Positions 36,265-50,959 of a stretch of DNA of 64,000 bases are shown here, piece after piece; within the stretch, counting starts at the first letter, position 1, and every line of letters starts with the position of its first letter. Origin of the DNA: Brasenia schreberi (lineage: Eukaryota; Streptophyta; Magnoliopsida; Nymphaeales; Cabombaceae); NCBI GenBank assembly GCA_036023115.1, contig JAYKKT010000073.1, positions 16,697,501-16,761,500 on the forward strand, in the 5' to 3' direction. A program made the translations under genes and the position numbers. The notes below the pieces were generated by a model. The model was not told the origin of the DNA. It did no database searches and saw only the letters and a program-made list of their open reading frames with translations.

Positions 36265-37790
36265 TGTGTGTGTGTGGTTTTAATTATAGGGTTTATTTGT
36301 ATAGGGTTGATTTGGAGATAAAAGTGAGAACTAATTAAGAATCCCTATGCGTTTCTTCGTATAGGGTTGATTTGGCTCGGTTAATTATGTGAAAAAATGT
36401 GGTTTTACATAGAGTAAGCATAGATGTATCGTGTGCATTGTGTCACAATATAACCAAGTTACTTATAAGAAGAGTTGGCATAAGAAAGAAGCCAAAGGTA
36501 TAAATTTGGTCACAAATTTGCTTGAATCTAACTTTTATCACAGCACATTTTTAGTGTATTTTAGCTTTTATCTAGTTCAACAGATTTTTAAGAAAAAGAA
36601 TGCACGGGGAAATCCCACACTTCTGCTACTGTTGTCATCAATGACGGATCTACATGGAGGAGTGGGGGGTAGCCGTCCTCTGAAATTTTGAAAATTTACA
36701 CTAAAACCTACGTTTTACAGATTGAGGTTCATGCTTCGCCCTCCTAACACGATGAAATATGTACGTCACCTCTCCAACACTATTTGTTTGATCGGCCACT
36801 GGATGTGATTATTCATAAACTCCAAGACGTTTCGTGTAATAGGTTGGCTCCAAAATCTTCAAGCCGGGGAAAGGTCAAGAGTTCAATACTATTTTTCTCG
36901 TTGGGCCTGCCTAACCTGAGGTTTGCTGATAAAAAATGAATGTATATTTGATAAGGGGTTCTCATTATGTGCCCATGTTAATTAAAGTATTGAAGGTGAT
37001 CAATTTATTGATCATGAGCTATGAAGTGGACATATAGGTCTTACTATTTCTTTATGGGCCAACCATTTTGGTCAAATTCATTATTGTAGGATCGAGTAAA
37101 AGGCTCAAGCCTTCAAGGTCAACTCTGAAAATCATCACCAGACCCCAGCTAAACCTGGATTTTATTTTAATTATCTAAGGCTAATACCTGGTTGAAGGGT
37201 ATGGGGTTCACGGGATGTCTCATTTGTACATTTCAGGTAGAAATTGAACCGAACCTGTATTAGACTCTGGTGTTTGAATCGAACGAGAAACTCAAAAGCA
37301 CCGTAAGGAAGATTATCTTTTAATGTTATAAAGGGAGGCTGAAGCCTAACACACATAAACATGCATGCACCCCCGGAAATCAAACTCCCCACCTGCAGAC
37401 AGTCAAGCTATAGCTCTGGTTGCATTATGTTTAAGTGGTCTATTGTTTTCTTCAACACTTTTAGGTTTTGTTGGGTCTCTTTGAGAATCAATTAGATCTC
37501 CAACTTCTCAAATACAACTTTCTAATTCTTAATTTTCTCTTTGGCATTAATTAGAAGGGGCTCTCCCAACTCTCTCTTCTCACTCACAGAGCCAATTAAT
37601 AAAAGCTGATGCCGTTGCATTTGACGTGCGATCTGGTTATTCGGTATACATGATTGATTATAGGTAAGAAATTATTCAATGTCGATGAAAGATATCAGTA
37701 CTTGCTGGCCGGAGAATCTCTACCAGACTACCACCCTGGGTGTAGCCTTCCCACAAATGGCTAAAAGCCATTTGTCAATTGCTTTGCTAA
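35340..37790. repeat. Segment Y, copy 5 (longest)
   Basis: Follows methyltransferase copy 2. Contains two (TA)n tracts (36079-36153 and 36232-36261), the MITE and the full right part, including the uninterrupted target TATCTAAGGCTAATACC near 37174 that is split by a retroposon in Y1. It ends near CTTTGCTAACTC. Confidence 0.85.
36639..36801. mobile_element. hAT MITE nested in segment Y5
   Basis: A 163-base element with ends CAATGACGGATC and GATCGGCCACTG. The right target copy GATGTGAT is at 36802-36809. The left has drifted to GTTGTCAT (36631-36638). Confidence 0.8.
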
Positions 37791-38655
37791 CTCTACAAGT
37801 TAAAACAGTAAATTACTAGTTTTATACTAATTATTAAGAAAGATAATCTGAAAATATATGTATATATAACCAAGATATTGGACAAAAAGATAGGTTTACT
37901 TAGCAGCAGCAGTTTAATCACACGGCAGATAAAGCTGTACCTTCATCCGACGCAATAACTTATCAACTCCCTAGAAGTCGATTAGTTCTAACCACGAATC
38001 AACCAATCAGCACATGCACACAACAAGGTCATAATCAGTGGCGAACCTCGAAATTTTTTCCGGCGACGCATATCTATTAACCGTCGGTACTTCATAGGCC
38101 AACGACTGGGTCGAGATGACAAAATATCCATGAACGTTCCACCGCATCGTGAATGAGAATCACTTGTGACTATTCATATGTTGTTAAGTGGGTGCACGGC
38201 TTGTCCGGATTGTAACTTAAAGATCTTTTATATATAGGAAAAGGTTTTATATAAAATCCAAAAGTTAGAAAAACCCTCTAAAAAAGCTTTAAAAGGACAA
38301 AAAAAAAAAAAAACTCGAATTTGTTATATACGTAGTTGTAGCTTTAAAAGTATGTGCGTGTGTGTACGTTTATAATACTGGTCAGCTTTGGGCTGATCCA
38401 GACCCAACCCGAGTTTTTGCCAGGTTTCTTCGGATCGAGGTGGACCCAACCTGGGTATGCTGCATCCCGACTGGGACTGCGACTTTTTGGGTGCAGTTCA
38501 GGATGGGGTCCAGAGTTACCACCGTTATGTAAGGGACGCATTGAAGATTAAGTGGAAGCTGTACAAAAAGAGAAGCAGAAACTGCTGTTATAAAGACATG
38601 AGAGCTTCAACTGTTTAAGCTTCAAAACAGAAAAACACTAATAATAGCATTCTGA
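37791..38655. other. Intergenic DNA, no gene
   Basis: AT-rich, with an A-run at about 38300-38313. No coding or RNA feature was recognised. Confidence 0.45.
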
Positions 38656-38656
38656 A

Positions 38657-38664
38657 TATGTATA

Positions 38665-38698
<34 letters not shown>

Positions 38699-39074
38699 CA
38701 TATATATATACATATATATATGTATATATATATATATGTATGTATATATATATATGTATGTATATATATATATGTATATACATATATATATATATATATG
38801 TATGTATATATATATATATATGTATGTATATATATATATATGTATGTATATATATATATATGTATGTACATATATGTATATGTATATACATATATGTATA
38901 TGTATATACATATATGTATATGTATATACATATATATATACATATATATATATGTATGTATATATGTATGTTATATATATACATACATATATATATACAT
39001 ACATATACATGTGTATATACATATACATGTATATATATATACATACATACATACATACATATATATATACATAC

Positions 39075-39104
<30 letters not shown>
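38657..39104. repeat. TATATG/TATACA alternating array ending in (GT)n
   Basis: About 440 bases consist almost only of TATATA, TATATG, CATATA and TATACA words, finishing with (GT)n at 39081-39104. Stretches such as ATATACATATATGTATAT are self-complementary, so long hairpins are possible. The many open frames encoding Ile-Tyr repeats on both strands are meaningless. Confidence 0.97.
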
Positions 39105-39105
<1 letters not shown>

Positions 39106-39382
39106 CCTATCCATCAAATGGGGCATTTCCTTTCTTAGAAAAGAATAAGTTAGTACTGAAATTGGGCTACTGGCTACGGCCCTTTCTACCAAATAGAAAG
39201 ATTTTTAGATCATATTCATTCATGATATCAAGCAATATTTTTCAACTACTTAATTCTTGATGTCAGCGTCTCTATGATTTTCATATCAAAAGCTAGATAT
39301 AGCTTAAAATTTTGTATCCAACAATTCAATTAAAATTATATTTGAAAGTAAAAAATACCTCAGATTTTTCTTCCATCACCAT

Positions 39383-39519
39383 TAATGGCAGATCTACATT
39401 GAGCAGACATGTGGCATCCACCCCACCTGAACCAACTTAAAGTCTATAGCCAATCATGGGATCGATGACTATAATACACAGTGCACCCCCACCTAAACTA
39501 GTTTCTAGATCCGCCACTG
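39383..39519. mobile_element. hAT MITE, 137 bp
   Basis: Left end TAATGGCAGATCTA. The right end in reverse complement is CAGTGGCGGATCTAG. The flanks ATCACCAT (39375-39382) and ATCACCGT (39520-39527) agree at 7 of 8 positions. It is the same end signature as the elements at 29555 and 50803. Confidence 0.75.
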
Positions 39520-39539
39520 ATCACCGTGACCATGACCTT

Positions 39540-40509
39540 TACCTTTCACTTGTATGTACATAATCTTTTGTTAGGAATACAAGTCTTGAAAACTGAAGGT
39601 TAATTGTTCGACGTAAAGGATCCTTACTTCACAAAAGCCGCCATCTAAGCTTACCAAACCCCACGCTCTTGACTAAGATCGAACCATCAGTTCTATGAGC
39701 AGCACTTCACTTGGTTCTATTCTCCTGCTTCCCCTTGTAGAAAGTATATACCGATGACTTAGATCGACATATAATGCACCTTTATCGACAAGCTCGACCC
39801 CAACTTAACTCGGCTCGGTTGGGCTCGGGTTGATGACTCAATCCATCCTCTCAAGGTCGTCAAAGTTCACAAAAGAAAGTGAAATGAGCAGCATAAATGG
39901 TTGCAAGAGCAAGGAAAGGATGTGTATGGGGTTTGACGGGGTTCATGACCCGTGAGTCAAGGGTGGGTGGTGCCGGCCCGGACGGGTTCGGGTTCCCTCG
40001 CTCGACCCGCCAACGCGCACCAACCCATTACGAGCCCCACGCACCTTTGTTGTTGCTGAAAGTACAAAAGCGGCATCAACGAACTGCTCGCTTCTCCCAT
40101 ATTCTGGCGTACGGGGTTATGTGGTCCGTCAGATCAACAGAGCGAGGAAAACCGTGCGGCTGTGATCCGCCCGCGCAGTAACTCGAGCGATTCGTATTGG
40201 GATTTCACGACTCTCTATCTCTTCTGTACGGGGTCATATAGCCCTTTGGATCTAACCAAGCAAGGAAACCGTGCGGTCGAGATATTTGTTCGCAAAAACT
40301 CGTGCGCTTCGTATCGAGGATCGATGACTGTGTTTAGTCTCTCTTTCTTCGCTCGCTCTGTCATTCTCACTCGCGGCTGTCACAGTTCGATTCGAACCGT
40401 CGATTCTTCGTCGTCGCTTTCTTTAGGAATCTATGACGCCGGCATCCATCGGTTTAGGAACTCTTCGTCCGAGTCCCGATCAATTATGCGTGTCTAAAGA
40501 GGTTCACGA
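39540..40509. other. Upstream flank of the kinase relic, GC-rising, no separate gene
   Basis: GC content climbs towards 40510, as expected of the 5' flank of a GC-rich plant first exon. No other protein was recognised. Confidence 0.4.
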
Positions 40510-43262
<2,753 letters not shown>

Positions 43263-43498
43263 GTAATTTTGGTAACGAGTTCTGATGTAATTTATTAATT
43301 TCTGATGGTGTGATTGTTTCTTGCAGTGGCATTACGTATTTCTTTTAAAATGTCCTTCAACCCCAAATATGTTGTTTTACCTGAAATTAGCGTCTAGAAG
43401 TCGGTCTCGCTCTATCATGTTGCCAAATGCACAAGATTTTCCAAAGGATTGACAAAAAGAAAACGATTTATCTCAGAAAATGTGCAGGCTCTGTAATA

Positions 43499-43610
43499 AA
43501 ATTGGTGACTGTAAAAAAACGTTTTTACTTAACCATGAACCAGCTAGAAAAGTGATGGATGTAAAAAATGCACTAGAAAAAGTGCTGTCATGAAAAGCAG
43601 TCACCAATTT
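43499..43610. mobile_element. Small MITE with 13-bp inverted ends
   Basis: AAATTGGTGACTG at 43499-43511 is repeated in inverse orientation as CAGTCACCAATTT at 43598-43610. Outer sequences also resemble each other (GGCTCTGTAATA against, in reverse complement, GGTAGCGTATC). No target duplication was settled. Confidence 0.6.
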
Positions 43611-43904
43611 GATACGCTACCAAAGGAGTCATACATAGCCTTATTTTTCAAACTTAGAAGGAGAATGCAGGGTCATTTCGCTGCAAGCTTCTGTAATCTA
43701 GATCAGCTGTTTTTTCACTTATATATGAGTGGATAGAACCACCTTATATTATCAATAATAGCATGATATATCGGGCTGATATATTCCACCATAGCTTTGT
43801 CTTCGGCCTTTAGGGTTATAGGAGACACTGTTTTATGGCATTTTGTTCTATAATGTGGGTGTCCCATTTTCCTTTTTTTTATCCCAAGCACTTAAACATG
43901 TCCT

Positions 43905-44530
43905 TCTAGGAGATCAGTGCCTGCCAATTTTAAGTTTTATATTGTCGGTTTCAGGTACATTACCAGACTTGCACTCCATATATTTTGTCTTTATTCTATT
44001 AGGTTGAAAACCTTTTCTTCCCAAAGTTTCTCTTAACAATTCAAGTTTTCTGGTAACTGCTTCCCTTGCCTTATCCACTAGTACAATATCATCTGTAAAG
44101 AACATGCAATACCATACTTCATCTTGAATATTATTCATTAACTCATTCATACAACAACTAAGCCTTTATCCATACTAGATGGGGTCGGCTACATAGATTC
44201 TTTGTTTCTACAGAGCTCTATCATAATTTGTAGAATCCATAGTAGATACTCATTCATGATCAAAGTAAATAGATATGTGCTTAGTGTTGAAAATGATGCA
44301 ATTCAATATTAACTTCAAAGAAATTGGAAATCTCTTTATAAGTTGATGTACACCAAGAGGATACCTTTCTTCTCTAAAGTTCTTCGAAGAATATCTTTTG
44401 GTACTTTATCATAGGTAGTTGTGAAGTATTCTAGTAAATATCTCAATATCCTCAATTGGAGATCTCTTTGGCGTGAATTGAAATTGGTCTGTTGTATTAG
44501 ATACTTATCTAAATCTTCTTTCAATAACTC
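43905..44530 (-). mobile_element. RTE-type LINE reverse transcriptase relic interrupted by a SINE
   Basis: On the minus strand the first part (44524-44336) contains YDKVPKDILRRTLEKKGILL. The second part (44150-43914) contains MNELMNNIQDEV, the catalytic FTDDIVLVD and KGFQPNRIKTKYMECK. Together they are the palm region of a plant RTE/non-LTR reverse transcriptase. The 97-base SINE at 44151-44247 and local decay separate them. The endonuclease and both ends are missing. Confidence 0.85.
44151..44247 (-). mobile_element. 97-bp TTG-tailed SINE nested in the LINE, 10-bp target duplication
   Basis: The minus strand reads from ATCTACTATGGATTC to GTAGCCGACCCCATCTAG and GGCTTAGTTGTTGT. The plus strand has ACTCATTCAT at both 44141-44150 and 44248-44257. 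Removing the insert restores a continuous ATGAATGAGTTAATG (MNEL) in the reverse transcriptase frame. Confidence 0.92.
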
Positions 44531-44635
44531 CTTATAGTTTCATTGTATGACTCATTATCAACTTGATGACTTGATAATTTGCACAAATTTGAATTTACAT
44601 TCATAAGGATAGATTATGGTGATGAGTTATGAAAA

Positions 44636-47115
44636 AGAAATATAAAGTCGATAGGACTATCGACAAGTTTAAGGCGAGGTTGGTTGCAAAAGGATTTTTA
44701 GAAAAAGAGGGGATAAATTATGTTGACATAAAATACTAAAATTAACCCCGAGTAGGTTCTCTCTCTTCTCTACACTCAATTTCGGAATTCTCTTCTCTTT
44801 ACTCTGACGATCGACATTTTGTTTGTTTTCAATCGTTGTTGCTTTTTTCACAGTCAAAGAATATGTAAATATACTTTTACGAACCTCACAGAGAAAAACA
44901 AAAGAAGAAAAATAGAAAAAAAAGGAAGAAGAAAAAGGAAAAGAGGAAATTAAAGAAGAAGAAGAACCTGGCGTAGGAGGTTGATTCTAATATACTATTT
45001 TGTGACTTTTTGAAGGTTTATGTTGACTTTATGCATTGTTTTTTGGTTTTTACAATGTTTTATGGTTTTGGGTAAAAAAACTACTCATTGGATTTTCAAA
45101 GAGAGACCCAGGCACACCTATCATTTTAGAGAGACGTGACACAACCGCATCTCACTTAAGAGAGGTGTATACAAATTTCGGTTTTGTGAAACCTCGATTC
45201 ACAACAACCTTCTTAATAGAGAGGAATAAATTACATATAGGGTTTTTAGGACTTCCCTCCAATCGCTATAAATGCATGTGGGCTCGTGTCAATTCTTTTT
45301 ATAAAAAGTTTTCTTATCTCAGAGGGCAAGGTCGATCTTTGCACTAACAATTTGTTTGGCTAATTCAAACCCTAAATTTTTGTACACTTGGAAAAAGGTG
45401 ACTAACAAAAAGAGGCTGCTAGCTGTTTGGTTGAAGGTTGTGTGAAGTATCCTAGGGTTGATTTAGGTCTTTTAAAGAGGTAACTTAGTTTCCTAAATAA
45501 GGCAGGTTTGGTTGAATGGGTTAGATATCTTAGATTCTTAATTTGGGTTACTTAGGGACATACTTTTCTCTTGAATAAATCTAAATGGGTTCCTAGTGAA
45601 AGCTGATTTTTTATTGGATAACTAATGGATAAAAGAAAAATCAACTAGGTTGGATTGTCGAGGAATGATTATATGAGGCTTATGGGACGGTGGATGATAT
45701 GAGGTTTTTCACCAAGAAACACGCGTGTCTTTCCTAAGAAAGAGATGCTCGTGCTGCATCTAGAGGTTGAAAACTTGACGAGATATTTTTGTCGAGATTT
45801 TGGCTAAAAATGAACCCAATCAAGCAAAAGCAATAAAAATTAAAGCAAAGCAACACCATACCTATAAAAATCAACAAAAATTTTTCTAAATAGAGATTTA
45901 GATAAAATCATATATATGCAACAACCCGAAGGATACAAAGTTAAAGGCAAGAAGATAAAGTATATAAGTTGAAAAATTCCTTATTTGACTTTAAACAATC
46001 ACCTCCTCAATGGTATTTAACTTTTAAAATGTCATAATTAAACTTGGATTTGTGGCTAATGAACTTGACCACTTTGTATATGTTTGGAATAGTAAGAGTC
46101 ACTTTGTCATACTCGTATTATACATAGATGACATCTTGTTGACTGAGAATGATAGTGAGATGATTGTCAAAACTAAGTCATGGTTAAACTCAAGGCTCAA
46201 AATGAAGGATATGGGAGAAGCATCCTATATTCTAGGAATAAAGATTTCTCAATACACAGAATCTAAACTCTTATGCCCAAGTTAGAAGAGATATATAGAC
46301 TATATCCTTAAAAAGTTTTAAATGAGTGAATGCAAACCGACATCTACACCCATTACAAAAGGGGTAAAAATGAGTAAGGTTGATTGTCCCACTGAAGGGA
46401 TAACAAGCCTAATGTTCCTTATGCACAAGTTGTTTGTAGCTTGATGCATGCGATATTATGTACAAGACCTGATATCAGCTTTGTTGTTAGTCTTGTAAGT
46501 AGATATCAAATTAATTTTGATTGATAGTATTGAATAATTGTGAAAAAGATTCTAAGATATCTTAATGGAACAAAAGACTTGAAACTGTGTTTTCAAATAT
46601 ATGAACTAAAAGTGGTAGGACATTTAAGTGTTGACTTTGTTGGAAGCAAAGCTGAGTATATTGCTTGCAGTATGACTGCAACGAGTGTCGTTTGGATAAG
46701 TCGCTTTATACCTCATTTGAAATTGGACATAGCCAATGAGTCGATTGTCATTTATTTTGACAATAATGCAGCGATTACTCTGATTAAGAGTGGAGTTGAT
46801 AACTCCAGAAGCAAGCATATAATGGTTAAGTTCCACTATGTTCATCGTATGGTTAAGAGAAATGAAATATTCATATCATATATGCCAACCAATCATATGT
46901 TGGGAGACCCCTTGACAAAAGGCATAACAGATGATCTTTTCTCAAAGCATGTTGCTAACATAGGTTTGAGATTTGTTTAAAGTGTATTAATTTATACTAT
47001 GATGATTGTTGTGTAGGTAAAAATATATAGTATACGAAAAACCATACAACGAGTATCAATTGCAATTACATTTACAATCATAGCAGAAACAACTTGGCTA
47101 AAGTGGACAAGTGGG
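44636..47115 (+). mobile_element. Ty1/copia pol relic (RT to RNase H) with an internal 1.1-kb replacement
   Basis: The RT start is at 44643-44737 (KVDRTIDKFKARLVAKGF). It resumes near 45880 (FLN, IIYMQQPEGYKVKGKK), then frameshifts, then AN...FVYVWNS and the catalytic VLYIDDILL (46052-46285). The RNase H part at 46540-46980 has KKILRYLNGTKDLKL, SKAEYIACSMTATSVVWI and NSRSKHIMVKFHYVHRMV. A purine run AAGTGGACAAGTGGGAGA near 47099-47116 is a probable polypurine tract. About 1.1 kb (44738-45875) of unrelated sequence replaces roughly 35 residues of RT. The element is dead. Confidence 0.88.
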
Positions 47116-48495
47116 AGATATAACGTCGCCTGGACTTGGCCATTTGAGCTAGTGAATCCTTTATACATTACTTACAAATATATACAAAAAAATGTATATG
47201 TTAAAGAATGAATAAATGAAAAGAAAATGGTTTGTAACGAAAAGCTCAAACATGAAAATATAGGGAAGAAGAAACTGGACTCTATAAATATTGTACATAA
47301 GAATACACAGACACAGGTGATTATAGTGAGAGAGAAAAAGAATCTTCTCTGGAAAAACAGTTTGCCGGAAACCATGAAATCCCTCTATCATCATCTCTCT
47401 TTTCTCCATTCTTACTGTTCATTGAAATACTTGTTTTGGCCCTCCTCCATTCGGCTGTATCTAGGTAAAGTGCCGGTAAAGAACCTGTAGGAAGAAGCTC
47501 AAGATTCCAACAGTCCTCTGGTTGTGGGGAAGGAGGAACCAAAGAAGGAATGGTGCGAAGCAGATCTCTCCATTAGTTCAACGAAAATGGGCAGTTGATT
47601 CAACAAAGAGACTTTTGCAGAATGGGCAACCATTGTTGAACTTAATGATGGTTGGGTCTAATTAAGCTTATCTAATATTATTTATATTTAGTTCATGTTA
47701 AGTATTTCTAAATGCTTAATATGATATATCTTTGATAAAGATAAAAGTTTAAAAGTGTTAAGTATTGTGTGTGAACGACTTGCATATGTGAATATCATTA
47801 GGCATTCTTTATTCTTTAGTACCATATTGATGGTTAGAAGAATTTCACAAGTCTCTTTATATAGTTGGTAGCTTTTGCAACTTAGTTCAAAGAGTTAGGA
47901 CATAGATAACGATTGAGGCACTGGGCTTATACTATGTATTTTTTATATACAGAATAGTTTTGATCTTACAGTCAAATCATATACACTTCCAAAAAAAAGG
48001 CATTGGTACCTAATATTCGATTTTATGGAGGCAAGAATGGACTCTTCTTGATCCAGGCTGCCTCTGAAGAAGAAATGGAACTATTTATTTAGGTCTTTAA
48101 TGGTTCAAGAGCTTATCGGTAACTGTTAGTGGTCATAAAAGCCGTTCATTTTATCTCTTGAACCGGCGTTCAGAAAAATAAAGGAGTCGGTGAAGGATGA
48201 AATAATTCATGAATGATTTTGCAACTAGATAGCAGATCTTTAATGGTTCTATTTATTTAATTTTTACTATTTTTAGGCCCTTCATAATTCATGAAGCAAA
48301 CAAAGCAACAACCACTCAATTGGCATGCATGGATCAACAAGTTCATCCATATTAGAAACATCAACTACAGGAAACGAAAAGAGATTTTCCTCCATTGTAG
48401 AGCCTTCCATCAAATGGTCTTTACAAACATCTGACCTAATCCAAGCAAGAAGATGATGAGCACCTGCCGGCGGCAACTAATGCCAGTTGGGGAGT
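47116..48495. other. AT-rich DNA after the copia relic, no gene
   Basis: The first few hundred bases may include the 3' LTR of the copia relic, but I could not fix TG...CA ends. The remainder has no recognised gene. Confidence 0.4.
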
Positions 48496-48718
48496 TCACA
48501 CGCTTTCAAGGAACTGTATGTTGAAGGGAAGGGCAAACCTCGTGTCGCCATCGGAAAATTTCTCGGCAGTGATGACATTAGCTGCTTCAGTTGGAAAATA
48601 TGCATCCCAAAACACGTACTTGGGTCTGCCACTGAAGATTCCAGTCTCATTCTTGAAGTTCCTCCTTCCTTTCTCGCATATGATACCACGGCAGCATGGC
48701 TCACTAACAACGTCAAAA
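48496..48718 (-). pseudogene. GDSL esterase/lipase, isolated terminal exon, catalytic His lost
   Basis: Minus-strand translation after an AG acceptor (48720-48719) gives FDVVSEPCCRGIICEKGRRN, NETGIFSGRPKYVFWDAYFP and TEAANVITAEKFSDGDTRFA, then PFNIQFLESV and TGA at 48498-48496. This is the last exon of a plant GDSL (SGNH) esterase: the PCC block and the block V pattern FWDxxHPTEAAN are clear. Where the family has the catalytic His of DxxH, this copy has Phe (WDAYFPTE). No earlier exon with the GDS nucleophile was found upstream on the minus strand, so I call it a fragment. GDSL enzymes are secreted hydrolases of about 360 residues; 74 or so remain. Confidence 0.72.
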
Positions 48719-48799
48719 CTTGCACTTCAAAAATTTCACACCAATACGCTTTTTTTTTGTGAGACACATTAATAGCATTTTGGTGAGACCTCCGTGTTC

Positions 48800-50790
48800 T
48801 TGTTTTAGAGGCCACAAAGCAAGAACTACTAAATATCTGGAACGGGAAAGGGTCCCGATCGTGTCTTTGCACCATAAATTTTGAACAGGGGCCAATGTCA
48901 TTATGGAGAACATTAGGAGATAAGAGAGACACTAAAGCCGGTCTGGATATTTCGAGTGTCAGTTGGATGATACACCAGTGATGAGTGAGAGATTAGATGG
49001 TGAATACTTCAAAAGTGAAAGGAATGACTGAAAATTGAGCATAAATTCTTCAAAATAAAGACATAACTTATACTTTAAGAGTAAAATGCTAGTATGACAG
49101 GATCGAGTATAATGGTACTAAGAACTCACGTAGCTGAACCCACTTACAGTGGGAGAAAGCTGGGTTTTGGTTTTTCTTTTATAGGCCAATGTCATAATTT
49201 CGTCATACCTACCCTCTTCTTTTGCCGCCGAAATGAATAAGCATTGTTGCCCGTTTTGATGCTTGTTTGTCATTTTTCAAGGTGAAAAAATTGGCTGCAC
49301 TGGGCTGCAGGGTGCCCTCTTGCCGAAACTCACTTTTGATGTGTTTGAATTGATCAATATATCAAGAATTGCCCTTTTGATCAAGTGATTTTTTGACATA
49401 AAACAATGTTTGTTATGAATTACCAAATTTAATTTGATTGCTTTATGGACATTTGAATCTTAAATTATCAAGGATCCTTCTTGTATATCAAAACCGAGTA
49501 ATCAAATAGGATTTTCTTGCACTCAGAACATTAGCTCACCTGTCAAGGCATAGGGACAAAGCATATAAGACTGAGTGTGGCATCAATGGGTTTTTCAATT
49601 TAAGAATGTTGTTGACCTAAAAATTGCTGGAGTTTTCAGTTGCTCGAACTGAAACTTAAAATCAAGTTTGAGGTCATTCACGAGCTTACTCAAGCTCAAA
49701 AAAGAAACAAGCCTAATGAACAGAACTCAAGTTACTAAAATGTGGCTCGAGCCAAGCTTGAGCTTGGGATCAAAGCTGCTTAGGATTTCTTAAGTGAGCC
49801 AAGCCAAGCCAAGCTTGCGTATATTTGTGTTTGAGTTAGTTTTGTTGCACACCCCGTCTTCTTCGTGACAAAGCTTACCAGAGTGACCAGAAACGTTATT
49901 CCATCATCTTCTACAACTGGACTATCCTGCAACGTAGACAAAGGCACCAGCGTAGGCTCCTTCCAAGAAACCAAACAAACACTCTTAAAGTCGGCTTTTG
50001 CAGAGTCCAATAACTTAGAAATTCATACAAATCAAACGCCAATTACATTGGTTCATTATGAGTGAAATCAATGACTTTGACATAAATAACGTCACTGCTG
50101 CCATGATCGACTTAAATGAGTTGAGCATGAGATTGATCAAATACGATATGGTTTCATTGTCAACCACATACATCGTCGTGAAAGGGAGCTTCTTCAAAGA
50201 GCACAATTGAAATTTTGTGCATGCTTTCATTGTCAACCAAATACATCGATCGTGAAAGGGATCTTCTTGTATGACCACAATTAAAATTGTGGGCACTTTG
50301 AGAGAGTGGGATGACCTAAACTATATTTAGATAGAGGTTTAATGGCATTTTCTAGATTGATGAGTCGAGCATCTTCTTTGACACTTCCATTGTTTTTCTA
50401 AATCCTTCTGTCAGAGTTAGTATGGGATTTTTACCAATACAACTATTATCCGTGGAGGTGTATTACAATTTGATTTAATCCATTGGCTTAATATCCATTG
50501 TGGCTTTTGGAGAGAGAGAGACAGACAGAGAGAGAGAGAGAGAGTACCTCCTTTGAATTGCGTATATCACAAGAATCGCAAATACAAATAAAAAATGCAT
50601 AAATGAACTCTATAAAAATATGAATAAATGTAATTGGCCACCTAAGTACTTATAATTGTTTTAAGTGCTTATTTGCTTTGGCCTTTAATCAGATTCTTAT
50701 AATAGATGGATTACATTTCTCTCATGGTAAGAAGGTGATACAAAGAACAAACTTTATTATGCGTGGAGTGGGCTCCAATCCATATATGCT
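48800..50790. other. AT-rich intergenic DNA, no gene
   Basis: Contains GAGCTTGAGC-like degenerate words (about 49650-49770) common in plant repeats and a short (GA)n near 50512-50544. No gene was recognised. Confidence 0.45.
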
Positions 50791-50802
50791 TACATGCATG
50801 AT

Positions 50803-50949
50803 CAGTGGCGGATCCACACTGTTGCGGGGTAAGTGAAAATTTTCAATTACGTATTGAAATTCTGAAAAGAATTTGAATTTTTTTAAAGTCTGCCTCACCC
50901 AAACACGAATTCCGCCCAACCCGAAACAAGTTTCTGGATCCTTCCACCG
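50803..50949. mobile_element. hAT MITE, 147 bp, perfect 8-bp target duplication
   Basis: Ends CAGTGGCGGATCCA and, in reverse complement, CGGTGGAAGGATCCA. Flanked by TGCATGAT at 50795-50802 and 50950-50957. The CAGTGGCGGA start is typical of hAT non-autonomous elements. Confidence 0.92.
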
Positions 50950-50959
50950 TGCATGATTC

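Noticed and set aside
38615..39260. Six long open frames on both strands encoding Ile/Tyr/Met repeats
   Set aside because: They translate a TATATG/TATACA microsatellite; all frames are open because the repeat lacks stops.
48282..48476. Minus-strand frame downstream of the GDSL exon as a continuation of that protein
   Set aside because: The GDSL frame ends at a clean TGA (48498-48496) at the family's usual C-terminus; this frame is unrelated.
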